Of a stretch of 64,000 bases of DNA, positions 35,244-47,127 are shown in pieces. The notes below the pieces were generated by a model that searched no databases, was not told where the DNA came from, and saw nothing but the letters and a program-made list of their open reading frames with translations. Every line of letters starts with the position of its first letter. Positions within the stretch are counted from its first letter, which is position 1. Made by a program: the position numbers and the translations under genes. Source of the stretch: Bryopsis sp. KO-2023 (taxonomy: Eukaryota > Chlorophyta > Ulvophyceae > Bryopsidales > Bryopsidaceae); contig BSYQ01000001.1 of assembly GCA_030272585.1 (NCBI GenBank), positions 7,827,001 through 7,891,000 on the forward strand, given 5' to 3'.

Positions 35244-35951
35244 TTAATCAGCTGGAGGTGGGGTGGGTGGAAACCCTCCAAGAGACCACAGTGCCAGTGC
35301 CATCGTGCTGGTGGTCACCACAGCCAGGAGGAGCATGAGAATGCCAAAAGATTGACCTTTGCTAACTCCCCATGATTTCTGTAGCCTTTCCATTAACCTG
35401 TTGACTGCTGGTGTGAGTGCCACAGCCACAGCAAACCTCATGGGTCTCAAAAAATTCTGCAGAGCGAAAAGTCCTGCATACACGGCGAGGAATCCCGACC
35501 ACTGCCCAGGTGCGAGGGGGCTGAGACCCGAGCGTTTCACATGGGTTATCCAAGCGATAACCACGCAGATTCCGTAGGACAAGTTGCTGACGAATCCATA
35601 CGAGAGAACCGCCCCGATTCCCAGCGCTTTTATCTTCTCCTTATCCAGGTTGCCACCCAAAAAGATGTTTCGAAATCTTCTCCAGAGCGTCGGTTTGGTT
35701 GGTGCTTCCGATGCACTCTGGACACCCGGGTCCGTGGACTCTACTAAACTACTATCACCTCCATCAGATTTTCTTTCCGGGTCGGGGTCCACCGACGCAC
35801 GCCCGACAGCCTCCCCAGAAGATGACCTACATGGCTTACGACCTACAGTGTGTCGCGCAATCTTTCCAGTCCGCGAGATAAGGGCGCTGTTGCAGCGCGC
35901 CTGGGTGCCAGCAACAACAGGGGGAGAGGCGATCAACGACGACGAGAACAT
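35244..35951 (-). CDS. Plastid-targeted multi-pass membrane protein, intronless, 235 aa, function unknown
   Basis: The ATG at 35951 opens a transit-peptide-like N-terminus (MFSSSLIASPPVVAGTQAR..., Ser/Ala/Arg-rich to residue ~42), then an acidic spacer. The mature part carries KALGIGAVLSYGFVSNLSYG, VIAWITHVKRSGLSPLAPGQ, WSGFLAVYAGLFALQNFLRP, RFAVAVALTPAVNRLMERLQ and a last helix ILMLLLAVVTTSTMALALW, about four membrane segments. The SYGFVSNLSY - GLSPLAPGQW - FLAVYAG - RP-RFAVAV pattern belongs to a conserved but uncharacterised plant and algal chloroplast membrane-protein family. The frame extends upstream without an ATG. No intron interrupts it. Confidence 0.82.
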   Translation of the reverse strand: MFSSSLIASPPVVAGTQARCNSALISRTGKIARHTVGRKPCRSSSGEAVGRASVDPDPERKSDGGDSSLVESTDPGVQSASEAPTKPTLWRRFRNIFLGGNLDKEKIKALGIGAVLSYGFVSNLSYGICVVIAWITHVKRSGLSPLAPGQWSGFLAVYAGLFALQNFLRPMRFAVAVALTPAVNRLMERLQKSWGVSKGQSFGILMLLLAVVTTSTMALALWSLGGFPPTPPPAD

Positions 35952-36520
35952 GGGTGCCTCCCACGTGTGTTTCTGGAGTTGCAAAAAATCATTCGCTTGG
36001 GCGTTAAACCCCCACTAAACTCAACAACAAAATGACATCACACTTACTCACGCTTCGCGGAAGCGCACATGCGACAACCGCCTCATAGAACAGCCTAACG
36101 CGCGCACGGGACGTCCATTTGAGCGACGCAAGGCAGGCAATCACGCTGGAGATGGCCAACAACAGAAGGCCCTCCACATGGTCCTCTCTGCTACCGTCCC
36201 CATCCCCTGAGGTAGGGTTCGAATGCCCTATCCCTCGAATCGACATGCACATCCACTTTCCAGTTTCCATGACAACAGTGCGAACAGACATGGATATCCC
36301 GCGATCATCCTGGTTCCTGTGGATGTGTGTTGCAACTCGAGCATCGACGAGAGGGCGAGATGATGTCGAATCATCAGTATCCTCGGTTCGAGGGGTTGAT
36401 CGATCGGTTGGCTCACCGAATTTTTTGAGTGCACTCGTTGTCCCTGTAGCCAGGCATCTTCAGGAGGGTTGATGAAATCCCCCAGAATGGAGGGTGGCTG
36501 GCTGGGAGCGGCCAAACGAC
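35952..36520. other. Divergent spacer between plastid membrane protein and LRRC49 genes
   Basis: 569 bp between start codons facing apart. Open frames on both strands in 36004-36539 lack domains; one minus-strand frame has a hydrophobic stretch (GLLLLAISSVIACLASL) but no convincing start or homology. It probably holds promoters. Confidence 0.45.
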
Positions 36521-39500
36521 ATGCCAGCAAACAAGCCAAAAAGAAAGCACAGAAAAGGTGGGAAGCTGCCAGTCACAGTATGGCAGCTCAGCTCAGTCTC
36601 AATATACATTCTGATATTGGTGGAGAGGCCCCATCATGGACATAGTCTACACATCAAATAAATTCTGGCAATATTTATTTCCACTGTGCTACGGTGCCTC
36701 AGTGCAGGTTCCTACCACCATGGGATTTCCTCCAGTGTTGTAGCAGACCTTCTGGCAGAGAAGAGCCAAAAAGCTCAATATGATGTTCGGAATCCTGGCA
36801 TTGAGATGAATTATGAAACAGGTCAGCCCCTATTTTTCTTTCAAGTCACAATGTCAAATATTGCAGAGGAAGTTGACCTTGCAGTGTCTGACTATGTTTT
36901 TTGGTTTTTTTTCAATGCAGATGATTTGGTCGTGGCTGGTGGGAGTCTGAACTACACTGGCATTCCAAACTCAAGTGGTTTGAGCTGCCAGACACCCTCC
37001 AATCATGGAGCCTACTTCGATCGTACACTCAGCACAGGTGGAGGGAAAAGCCCCAGCAACAGAAGTCCACCCAAAACTCCCCACAAGGTTGGAAAAGCGA
37101 CAAGCAGAATTCCAGCAGAATTTTTGTATTTCAACACCAACAGCGGCTCCCAGTTTTTTCCTAGAAAATTTATCTAATCTGCTCATTAGACAATGCACTT
37201 CTTTCCTTCACATGATCGGTCCAATCAATCTTTCCCTTTTAAAAAACATGAGGTTGATAGACCACATTATGAAGATCACCCACTTTCAACAGCCGAGAGT
37301 GTTTTTTCGAGAATAAAATTACTGCAACTGCAAATCAAGAATTGCAATGTGTTCCAGGAAGCTTCCAGAGTGACTTCGATTGGTGGGGCCAGCCCTGTGC
37401 AAGAGATTCAAATGTTTGAATCTCCGGACATGCCTGGAGTGATGGTCGTTCGCCGAAGCGAGGTTGTAAAAATGGAAAGTCCAAACAAGCTGATGCTGGA
37501 TCACTGCAACCTCAGAGAATGTTGCATGCTGGAGGTATGCTCGCTGACAAAAAGAAAGAAAAAACAGAAAGAATGGGTCGTTGAGTTGCTGAATCTGGTG
37601 TGGCTTTTTGGTTTTCCATGTGACATCTATAGTAAGGAGAGGAAAACAAATTTGTGTTGAACTTTGTCTCAGTCGAAGCGTAGCAGGAGCAAAAGGCCAG
37701 CATTAAAAATCCATGTCGTTTTTGCTTTGACAGGGTGAAGAGGAATTGCGTCTTTTGAACTATGAACACAATCATATCGGTCGAATCTCAAACATGGAAG
37801 GCCTCCGGCACTTGGTGTTTCTGGACCTGTTCAGCAACTGCCTGGAGAGAATCTCTGGCTTGGAGACGCTCACAAATCTCAAATACCTCTTGCTGGGCAG
37901 AAATCACATCAGAAGAATTACCAACCTAGAGGTGCCGTTTGAAACCAGCATGTGAAAATTTGACTCCTGGCATGGAATCTTTCCTAGAGGATGCTGCTGT
38001 GTGATTTTAAAGGTCACCGGAAAACCCACAAGAGTTCTGTGCATAATTGGTTTTTTGATTTTGGTGAAGGGGCTCAGATTTCTAGATGTCCTGGATCTTC
38101 ATGATAACCTGCTGGACTCCATGGATGGGGTTGGCAGTCTGATGAGCCTCAGGGTCCTCAACTTGGCTGGCAACAGAATCAATGGAATGCGAAACATCGT
38201 GCAGCTGACCAACCTGGTGGAGCTGAACCTCAAAAGGAATTTCCTCCTATCATTGGCGGCACTAGATGTGCGGCAGCCCTCGTTGGATGCCCCAGATTGC
38301 ACTCCCAGTCTTCCGACGAGTTTGCATTATTTGTTTTTGTCACACAACAGGTAATAAAGGGTTTTTGGAAAAGACGGCATGGATATGGCTTCAGATCGTT
38401 TTTTGCCATGTTCATTTGGTGGGGTTAGTACTCAGGAATTTCACCCAACGTTTGAACCTCAGGATAGTCTCTTTTGATGCGCTCCTGCCCCTCACTCACC
38501 TCTCCGAGTTGCGTGAGCTCTCCCTGGATGGGAATCCTGTTGGAAACTCGATTCCACCACAAGCCTATCGCAAAGGCATCCTTGAGCTCTGCCCCAGCAA
38601 CATCGAAGTCCTCGATTCTCAGACGGTCAGTGGCGTCTCCATGTATTTCATTATTTCATTTCGACCCCGTTACTCTGACTCACATTTTGACATCGGAGCA
38701 GTTTATGGAGTTTTTGGAAGTACACCATTTCATCTTTTCCCACCTGTTCCTGTTGAGTCTGACAGCGGGACCCTGATCTATTGCTCTAAACAGATCACAG
38801 GTGAGGAGCGGTGCTGGTCCAGTGCGGCAGCTGCCAGAAAAGCTTTCGAGGACGACATTGCTAGCCTATCAGATTCACACACTGAGACTGGTTCTTTGAG
38901 AGGCAATAGGGCAGAAAAGTCTGCAGCAATTGTCCAAACCTCGAGCAACTACTGCAAAGAGGATGTATCAGAAAGAGGCAACTGTGCTACAATTCCTGAC
39001 CTTGGAGATTGGGAAAGCGAACTCCCCACAAGAATCAATGAGAGAACTGGTGGGTGTGGTTTGGATCGACTCGATCTATTCTTATAACAACAGCAAAATT
39101 CCAGCCACATTCCAATCGTCGAGCTGGCAGTCAAAACAGACGACGGTTGTGCAGATTGGATTGGGTCAACGAGCATGGCGTTTTCGTTCAGTTGTGTTTC
39201 TGTCATGTTTGAGAGATCCATTGCGTTGCAGGGGAGCTGTCGTGGCGCACCTACGAATGGACGAAGCCTGGCAAGAAGCAGCAGACCCAAAGACCTCCAC
39301 ATCCTAAATCCGCCCGAAGCAAGCCAGAACACGCGACAGAGCTGGCATCCCCGCCATACTCCCCATTTGGCGGCTGTCCGCCAGTGCAAGATAGTCAGAC
39401 AGCAGAGCAAACGGCAGAAACTGGGGGACTTGCGGAGCTCTGCGGCGTTGAAGCTTCACAAGACGACGCAATGTCCATCTCCGTTCGAACAGTGTCAAGC

Positions 39501-40680
39501 GGAACCTCCGACACATTCTCACTTGGAAACCGAGAGAGCCCCCTGGCAATCGACAGTTGTTCAGTGGCGGCTGGTGCATCTAATCGAAGAGAAGACACCA
39601 CGAACGCCACGGATATCATATTCACCAACACACATACACAGTCAGCCGTCAACAACGCCCTCAGTGGGAAACGAGAGTCGACCCTCAACAAAGCGCTGAA
39701 CAGACATTACTGGAATCGAAGCAACCCAACGCAGCCGAAAGAGCCACCGGAGCAAGGCGTGGTTGAGCTGCTGGATGGACATCGGTTGTGTCTGTACGGG
39801 AACGTGCTTTACGCATTGGGAAACGCCTCAGCCGCGCACGTAACTGACGTCTGCATCAAGTACATTGGATGGGATGCCGTTGTGTCTTCCATACCCAAGC
39901 TGGCGGCGCTAACAAGACTTAAAAAACTGGTTTTCGAGGTGACTTAACTGGACCAGATATATATTATTTTTTCTGAAGAACAAGTAACTATTATGAAGTG
40001 GATGATGAAAGGATGGGGATTGTTTCTCTTGCGTTGAGTTGTTTTCCATGTTTGTTTGTTTGTGTGTATGTTTTTCGCTTACTCGTAGTTCTTCGCTGCA
40101 GCACAATCGTTTGGAGTTCTTGTCTCAACTTGATTGCTTGAGGAGCGTCACCCGCCTCCAGAGTCTCACCATCCAATTCAACCCGGTGGCTTCTTTGGCT
40201 CTGTTTGGTGCTTACGTGACGCACAAGCTCCCCCAAATAAAAGCGCTTAACGGAAGACAAATCACAGAGGTCGACAGGGGAAAGGGCAAAAAACTTTTCC
40301 AACCAGTTCAGGATGCAATCCAGAGACGGGTACGTGCCATTGCTTCACTCAGAATCGCAATATGGCGTTGTGCGTTCAAGACACCCAAGCCGTTTGAAAA
40401 CGCCCATTGATTGTGAAAACAGGGGAGTGCGCCGCTCTCAAGCCTTTCTGTGGAAGACAGCAAATCGATTTCTGCGCTGATCACGAAGAGGTCGGCGCAA
40501 GGCTACGTGAATCGGATGTTGTGCGGTGCAATGGCTGCGGAACGGCGCATACGAAAGTTGGACGATGTGTGGGATTCCATACTCATCGAGCACCTGAAAG
40601 AGGGTTTTCGTCAAGCGAGAGATGTTGTGCAGTATGATGTTGCTGTGCTGGGTGAAACGGACAGCAAATTGAAGGCTTAG
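36521..40680 (+). CDS. LRRC49: LRRC49 homologue, tubulin polyglutamylase complex subunit, 11 exons, 861 aa
   Basis: LRRC49 is a non-catalytic subunit of the TTLL1 tubulin polyglutamylase complex, acting at cilia and centrioles. Exons 36521-36557, 36708-36821, 36921-37087, 37358-37534, 37734-37931, 38070-38350, 38463-38625, 38794-39049, 39232-39938, 40102-40329 and 40423-40680 join in phase to 862 codons. Residues 1-12 are very basic. SDS22-type leucine-rich repeats begin near residue 170 with LRLLNYEHNHIGRISNMEGL (human: DLRLLNYQHN...), and continue through LDLFSNCLERISGL, LLLGRNHIRRITNL, LDLHDNLLDSMDGV, LNLAGNRINGMRNI and LELNLKRN. After a Ser/Thr-rich insert (mostly exon 9) comes the LRRC49 C-terminal region: ELLDGHRLCLYG, LQSLTIQFNPV and a helical tail with MAAERRIRKLDDVWDSILIE. 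Its presence implies motile or primary cilia. Confidence 0.92.
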
Positions 40681-41131
40681 ATACTTTTGAGAACTGTAAT
40701 TAGGCAAGGGCAATAGAGCAGGCACAGTGCGTTCGGGGCCGGCCAAGGAGATAGAAATTGATATCTCTTGCAAGTCAGGGAGGCTTTTCAACCACAATAG
40801 AAAGCAAGATTTTGAGTGTCATGATTTCTCCAGCGTCCTGTGTGTTGGAAAGGAAAAGAAACCTGTGGCGCTGTAACAGGTGCAGCTGTTCACGCGCGCG
40901 TCCATTGATGCAACTCAGTGGAAAAACGCCGTGTCAATCAATGATTTCAGTGGTGCAATCCAGGTTGAACGTTTGGAACTCGCCCAAGGTTGAGGGCGAC
41001 AGGGCGTCCGCTAATAATTCTTTCCTTTGGTGCGCTGTGTTTCCTTCGTTCTTCCCAATAAGGTGCTGGCCACCCCGCAACACGACGAAATCGCGAAAGT
41101 CCGATTCGGAGGGATAGACTCGCTAAGTTTC
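40681..41131. other. Intergenic spacer between two tandem plus-strand genes
   Basis: 451 bp between the LRRC49 stop and the next start codon. It should contain the LRRC49 3' end and the promoter of the ankyrin-RING gene. An open frame at 40758-41117 has no recognisable domain. Confidence 0.5.
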
Positions 41132-44100
41132 ATGGGGAGCTGTCATTCTGTTGGTCCTACCCTCGTCCAGGCAGCCTCTGCCGGGGACGCAGACCTAGTG
41201 CGCCGGGTGCGATATGCGTTTCTCGAAGTAGCTCAGAAAGCGTCAAGCAATCCTTTGTTTCTGTCGCGGCCAAAATAGCGGCGCTGACACCCAGAAGCTT
41301 TTTATCGTTTCGAATCTGCCTTAGGTACTACTGAGAAGTCCTCAGTACGCTTCCTATCGCTCTTTCAAGAACAAGAACAGCCCTTTGCTGGCAGCAGCAG
41401 GTGAAACTCTTTCTTTTTCGTTTCTTTTCGTTGCATGGCCGCCCTTTGCGAGCTTTCGTTTTGATTGGTTGCCGGTCGAAGTGACGTTTCTCTCGGCGTA
41501 GGTCGCGGACACCGCGAAATACTCAGATTCATTCATCTCACAGCTTTATCCTCCGTTGGGTACTCCAGAACGAGAAGATGTCTGGATGCTCAAAACATCG
41601 CTGGCTACACTCCGCTCATGGCTGCGTGCAAGAACGGGTAACGCTCGAAGAAAAGCCCTGGCAAGTCGTCTCAGGCTCAGGAACGAGGGCGTCGAATGAA
41701 TCTGAAACCTCTCTCGCTGTGTTTGTTCGACGGCAGGCACGCGAGCTGCGTACGGTACCTCGTGTTTTGCGACGCGAGTCCGCTGTCACGAGAGTTGAGC
41801 AAAGGCCGCAACTGTTTGCACCTCGCCGCAGAGGGCTCCCACAACGGTTGCATCGTGCAGCTATTGGCATCAGGACGGGTAATTGCATCTCGCTCGATCC
41901 AAACTCCCTCTTGAGCTCGTTTATGATACGGCGGGGGCGTTCCAAAAACGAAGTTCGATGATGAAACTGATTGATTTGGTGCGGCAGATCGCAAGCGTGA
42001 AAGTGAGGCAGTATGGTGAATGGGCCAGGTATGTGGATTGCCCAGATGCTCTAGGAATGGCCCCACTGCACATTGCTGTAAGGAATGGTTGCATCAGCAC
42101 AGGTACCGATCTCGCATCAACCTTCAAATCCGCATGTCTGACATTTTTCCGGCATATAGGTGCCCTCTCACCATACTCGCAAGGAACATTTTCAGTGTTT
42201 TCTGTTTTTTATTTTTTGCTTTTTTTCGGTCCAGTGTGGTGCTTGTTGAGATGGGGGGCATCGTTGGATGTTGTAACAACGGCCGGAAATGGTGATTCAT
42301 GGTTGCCCGCTGGATCGAATGTTTTGCACATCGCTGCGGCCTATGGGGACACCAGCTTGTTAAAGTGGCTTCTTGATTACCAGGTGACATACCTGATGTA
42401 AATTAAAAGCACAAAAAACAAAACGAACAACAAAACAGATAATATTTTCACGCTGTTTTTCGAACGGATTTCTGGATGAAATGAACAAAGGGTAGAGCAA
42501 AAGATTCCCCTGTTAAAAGAGAACTTGTACAAAAACATGAGTAGAAAAAGTATGTCATTATTACAAGCCCCCATGAAAAACCCAGAACTCATCCTTCAAG
42601 ATTGGCTGGTTTGATTGGAAATAGAACTAAAAAAAAAGGGATTTAATGATAAATATGTAGACGCATGTCCAATGCCTGTTTAAGAAGTTTCACCTTTGAT
42701 TGAATATACCAAAAGAAAGAAACGCATTGGAGCTGTTTTCTCCCACACAGGAACAAAAAATAGAAATTTATATTCACAGGTTTTTATCATAAGTATTGTG
42801 CAAATCACTTGGTCAAAGGGAAGGTGTTGAACAAGTCATAATCATATATCAAAACAGGAATCTCATTGCCCTGGCATCGATCTTCGTCAAATGGAGAACA
42901 GTGCTGGGCGGACACCCTTGGAGTGTGCTGACCGGGAAAGCAACCTCGCACGAGTTCTGTTGGAGCCTAGCGTGCCGTATTCAACGATTAGTTCTATGTG
43001 GCGAAACAGGGGGCTGATGCAAGACAGGCAACTCTGGAGAAAAGATGCAGGTGTGTGTGTGGGGGTTCCTTGCCTTAATTCCATAAATGAGAGATGCTAT
43101 TTTTTGGGAAGAAGAGGAGAGGGGTATGCAAGCAGGCATTTTGATCACAGTTAATTTTGGACCTCTGAGTGGAGAGGAGAAGAAAAACCCCACTGTTTTC
43201 TCGAGATATTTCTTTGAATCAATTGGAAATTTGTTTTTTTTGTAGCGGTTGCTCTGCATCGAGTTCAGCTTCTGCTGAAAGCCTGTGCCATAGCATCCAG
43301 CCAAAATGAAAACACCGCTCCCAACAGTCGGAGAATGGCAAACCTGGCGATGCTGGCAAAACTGGTCACGACAATCTGTGCAGCATTGCCGGATTGTGCT
43401 GTGTCGTCCAGCGATGCCATTTTCAGGAGGGGGTTCTTATCGAGTGGAGCTTCTATCGGGGCTTTTCAGTCGATTGTGCAGATAGCTAGCAGCATGGCGA
43501 AAGAATGTGTGGGAGATTCAGGGGGGGCCGTAGCGAGCGAACGACTGGTTCTGCTGACGTCTCTGTTGGAGGCGCTCTTGGCTAGAGTCCTGCAAGGTTT
43601 GATGTTGGGCAGTGAAAAGAGGCTAGGCATTCGCATGAATGAGAATTTGTGCCAAGAAATACTTAGTATAAAAAATATAATGTCCGGCAAGAAATGGATG
43701 GTAAAGTGCATGATCGGCCAACCGAAAGTGATATCCCTTGATGAACTGTTCCACGTGTGTTTTCCATATGAGTGCAGGAAATTAATATACTGATCTAGGG
43801 TTATAATTAGCATGAGCTGTGGGGATAAGAGTGCAAAGGATTGAGTTTTTTTCCTTTTTTTTTCCCTGAACAGAGAAAGCTAGGAAGCCTGGTCAACCTA
43901 GGCACCAGCAGTCGCTGAGTGCCTCGGCCATTTTGAATCCTGCGTTCAGGTCGATGTTCGTGCAGTCCGCCAGCCAGGATGAAAATTTTTTCTCACCAAT
44001 TCAGTGTTATCGGGAGGGGGATGACCTTGGGGAGGAAGCCTACGAAAATACTGACAGTAAAAAATCACTCGAACACGAAACCGACGAAACATGTGCCTGC

Positions 44101-44421
44101 GATGGTGGAAGCTGCCGAGAAGCTGGCACGTGTGGAGTTTGTAAGAGGGAAGGAACGTGCGCCATTTGCATGGATAGAAATCTGGATGTGGTTTTTGAGA
44201 AATGCGGGCATAGAATGTGCTTGACCTGTGTGGTGGAGATTTGCTCCACGCATGCACCGAAAGGCTCGACCTATGTGAAGTGTCCGTTTTGTCGGCAGCT
44301 GGTGATGGGGTTCAAACCCCTTAGGCAGGGTCAGTTTGGAAACGGCCTGTGTAAGTTTGAGAGTAGGGGGCTGCGTGGAAGACAGAAAATTGATGGGCTT
44401 GGATTTGCAGCCAATAGTTGA
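41132..44421 (+). CDS. Ankyrin-repeat RING E3 ubiquitin ligase, XBAT-like, 9 exons, 573 aa
   Basis: Exons 41132-41206, 41346-41400, 41544-41637, 41737-41878, 41988-42102, 42235-42383, 42858-43050, 43246-43596 and 43874-44421 join in phase to 574 codons. The start MGSCHS fits an N-myristoylation and palmitoylation site, suggesting membrane tethering. Ankyrin repeats are visible as PTLVQAASAGDADLV, NSPLLAAA, AGYTPLMAACKNGH, GRNCLHLAAEGSHNGCIVQLL, MAPLHIAVRNGC, NVLHIAAAYGDTSLLKWLL and GRTPLECADR. A helical region follows (residues ~275-390). The C3HC4 RING starts at ~487: CAIC, CGH, C-x2-C, CPFC, all eight ligands present, and is preceded by an unusual Cys-rich stretch (CACDGGSCREAGTCGVC). Domain order matches plant XBAT ligases; the substrate is unknown. 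Confidence 0.88.
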
Positions 44422-47127
44422 TGGTGTGTTATAGAAGTCAAGGTGAATTTGAAAAGAAACGAACGGTTATTCAGGTGCACTGAGAACGAGGGATTGCCAG
44501 GTAGATTAGGAGGAAATTGCTTTCAGTCGAGTTTGAACAGACAGTTTCAGAGAATTATATATATATACATACATATAATATTTATATAGTTGATTTTTGG
44601 GGGTCATCCCGGGGGTTTATGGTCGATTTTGATACATAAGCGAGGTTTCTTAAATACAAGATTTTTTTCGGGAGGGAGGGGGATCAGCAACCCAATATTC
44701 AAGAAGAGAGGTTTTGAAAAAAAGAAAAACGATTCCAGAGTGGTGGGAGAGGGGGTCTAAAACTATAGCAAAAGGAATCAAAGTTGGATTTTATTTTGAT
44801 TTGTTTTTTATATATTTCTTCTGAATATTGATTTAGTCAGAAGGTCCCTGGCCGTCTTATGAAATTTTCAAAAATCCTTTGTACGACTATATTTAGGTTA
44901 ATAGACACAAAGAGGTGATGAATTTTTTGTTTTTGCCAAAGATCTTTTTTTTTTGTTTATTCGATGTGTTATTTCTTTCGACGAGGTTCAAATAAAGGAG
45001 AGAGAGTCCAAGGAAAAAACAAGAAGAAAAAAAAAGCGTGAATTGGTGATGTGATGTTAATGTGGTATTTTCACAAGGAGCTATTTTAGGATTGGGTCGG
45101 TTATCCCCACTTTTTGAAAAGGAAAAAAGAATTACAAAAGAGATAGAGGGAGGTACATCAATGCAACAAGATGGGGAAAAATAGGGAGGGTTGCTCGGAT
45201 TGAATTTTATGTTCAGTGGTCATGAAATTCAAAATACAATGGAAAGATCATACTACATAAAGCTTGTTTTTTGCTTTATTTTGTGAACCGGGGAAGGAGA
45301 AAGGGGGGGCTAGTAAGTGTAGAAAAAACTGCGGGGGTAGATTTTACATAGATAAACAAATACAAATTTCTTGTAGGTGGCTTTCAGGTGACCTCTATGG
45401 TATTGTTTTCTTCCCATTGAGGGTTTTTTTGTTAATGGGGAGGGGGATATGGGGGGGAATTTTAAATATAATAGTGGTCATCATCAACTGGAGTCAAGCA
45501 CAGGTTCAAAAGAAATGGGTTTTTTGGTGTATTTGAATAAAATGCCTTGAGGAAAGGCAAACTGTTTTGGCGGTATTGGAGGGAGCGATATCTTGAGGGG
45601 GAAAAAAGACATAAAGAAGGGAATTTGGGGTTGGAAAAGGGTGGAGCGGGGCATTGCAAATTTCACCCTTTTCGTGTTTTTTCTATGTGAGTTTTCCGAT
45701 CGACGAAAAGAAACAAAAAGGGGAAATGGGGAGAACCAATAAAGCGATGGACGAAAACGGTAAAGGACGGAATTTTGAAAACCAACTGACCATGAACCAA
45801 CTATTTTTTCTTTTGTAGTAGGAGGGGGGGGAGAGAATTTGAAAAAAAAACAAAAAACATTGTATAATTGCAGGGTTTTTGCATTTGGTTGTGCAAGGAG
45901 GGGGTGATTTGTAGGAGGGGGTGTCCCAGAATAAAAGTGACCCCACCGCACCATTGTAAATGATGCTTGGATGGGGGGGGGATGGTGCTGTCTATTGTTG
46001 TGTCGATATGGATCCGCTGTCGAGCTGGTTATTATTATGCACTGTCCTTCTGTTGACGGCGAGTTCAGAACTACAATCCATTCTCATCACAAAGAAGGAT
46101 TGACAATTATAAACGTTTTTTACGTTTCTTTAATAAATTTCGTCAATCTACTTTTCTTTGTCAAGTGTTCTCAGCAGCACACAACAATCTTTTTCCCAAA
46201 ACCACCCCAGGCAAAAAAAAAAGTGTGGTGCAGTAAGTCCGAAACAGAAAATAAAAAGAAAAGCAATTCAATTCAATTCGATTATTTTCAAAAGAGGCCA
46301 TATAATGCCCCCCATGATGCCAGAGTAATACAAATGTGAGAACTGCAGAAAACCCACCCCCCAAAACTTCCTGGACTTCAAAAAGCAACCCCCCCCCCCC
46401 AAAAAAAAAGCAAGAGACCACCCAGGTTATACAACATAATTTTTTTTGGAGGGCCGAAGAGGGAAAACATTGTCTAATTGTAGTTTCCTGGTGATCATTA
46501 TGCGTCGAGTCGGAGAGGAAGTGGCAGACGGTTCGGTTTGAAAGAGAGAGACACGCAGAGTCGCGTCGACACGAACACGCACAATCGTAGGGGCTTCCAA
46601 CAGCCAACCGTCTCAAACACAAACTTTGATCTTAAACAGAAACCGTTACAAAACACAGCGAACTCAGTCCCCCTAATATACCCCAGCCTGGGTATCCGAA
46701 ACGCCACCCTGCAGCACCCCTCACGAAACACAAAACCACGACTCATTCGCCTGTCACCCCAGACGCCAGAAAAACGCCCCCTCGCAAACACTAACGGCCA
46801 CACGCCCCCAGGCGCCAGAAACGGAGACGTCGCCCGACCTGCCAAAACTCGCGCTTTGGCCGATGACTAAAAAGTGTGTCAACCAAACGATGCAGAAACC
46901 AGAATCTACTCAACTGTCCCAGCTAAACACTAAACAATCAAACAGATTTGACTGAAAGATGCCCCTCCAAACCACACTAATATATTAAGCACTTTTACTC
47001 TGAAGATCCTGCGCTTTGCACCTCATACAATTGGAGTGATATGACTGGGATTACGTGAATTCTGTTTGTGCCCAAAGCCGCAGTGAAGGGGTCGTCAGAG
47101 AATACACCATGACGGTCTGTCAGGAAT
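44422..47127. other. Long non-coding spacer, 2.7 kb
   Basis: No exon supported. It has a (TA) run near 44558-44590, many G-runs and T-runs, and an AT-rich middle section (44760-45300). A patch of CA-rich sequence at 46560-46870 is open on both strands but shows no domain. It includes the 3' end of the ankyrin-RING gene and the promoter of the phosphate permease gene. Confidence 0.55.

Noticed and set aside
44558-44590. TA-rich stretch and other dinucleotide runs, as possible origin or matrix site
   Set aside because: Simple repeats of this kind are common throughout the spacers; nothing marks this one.
46538-46870. Overlapping open frames on both strands
   Set aside because: CA-rich low-complexity sequence explains them; no start context, splice continuity or homology.
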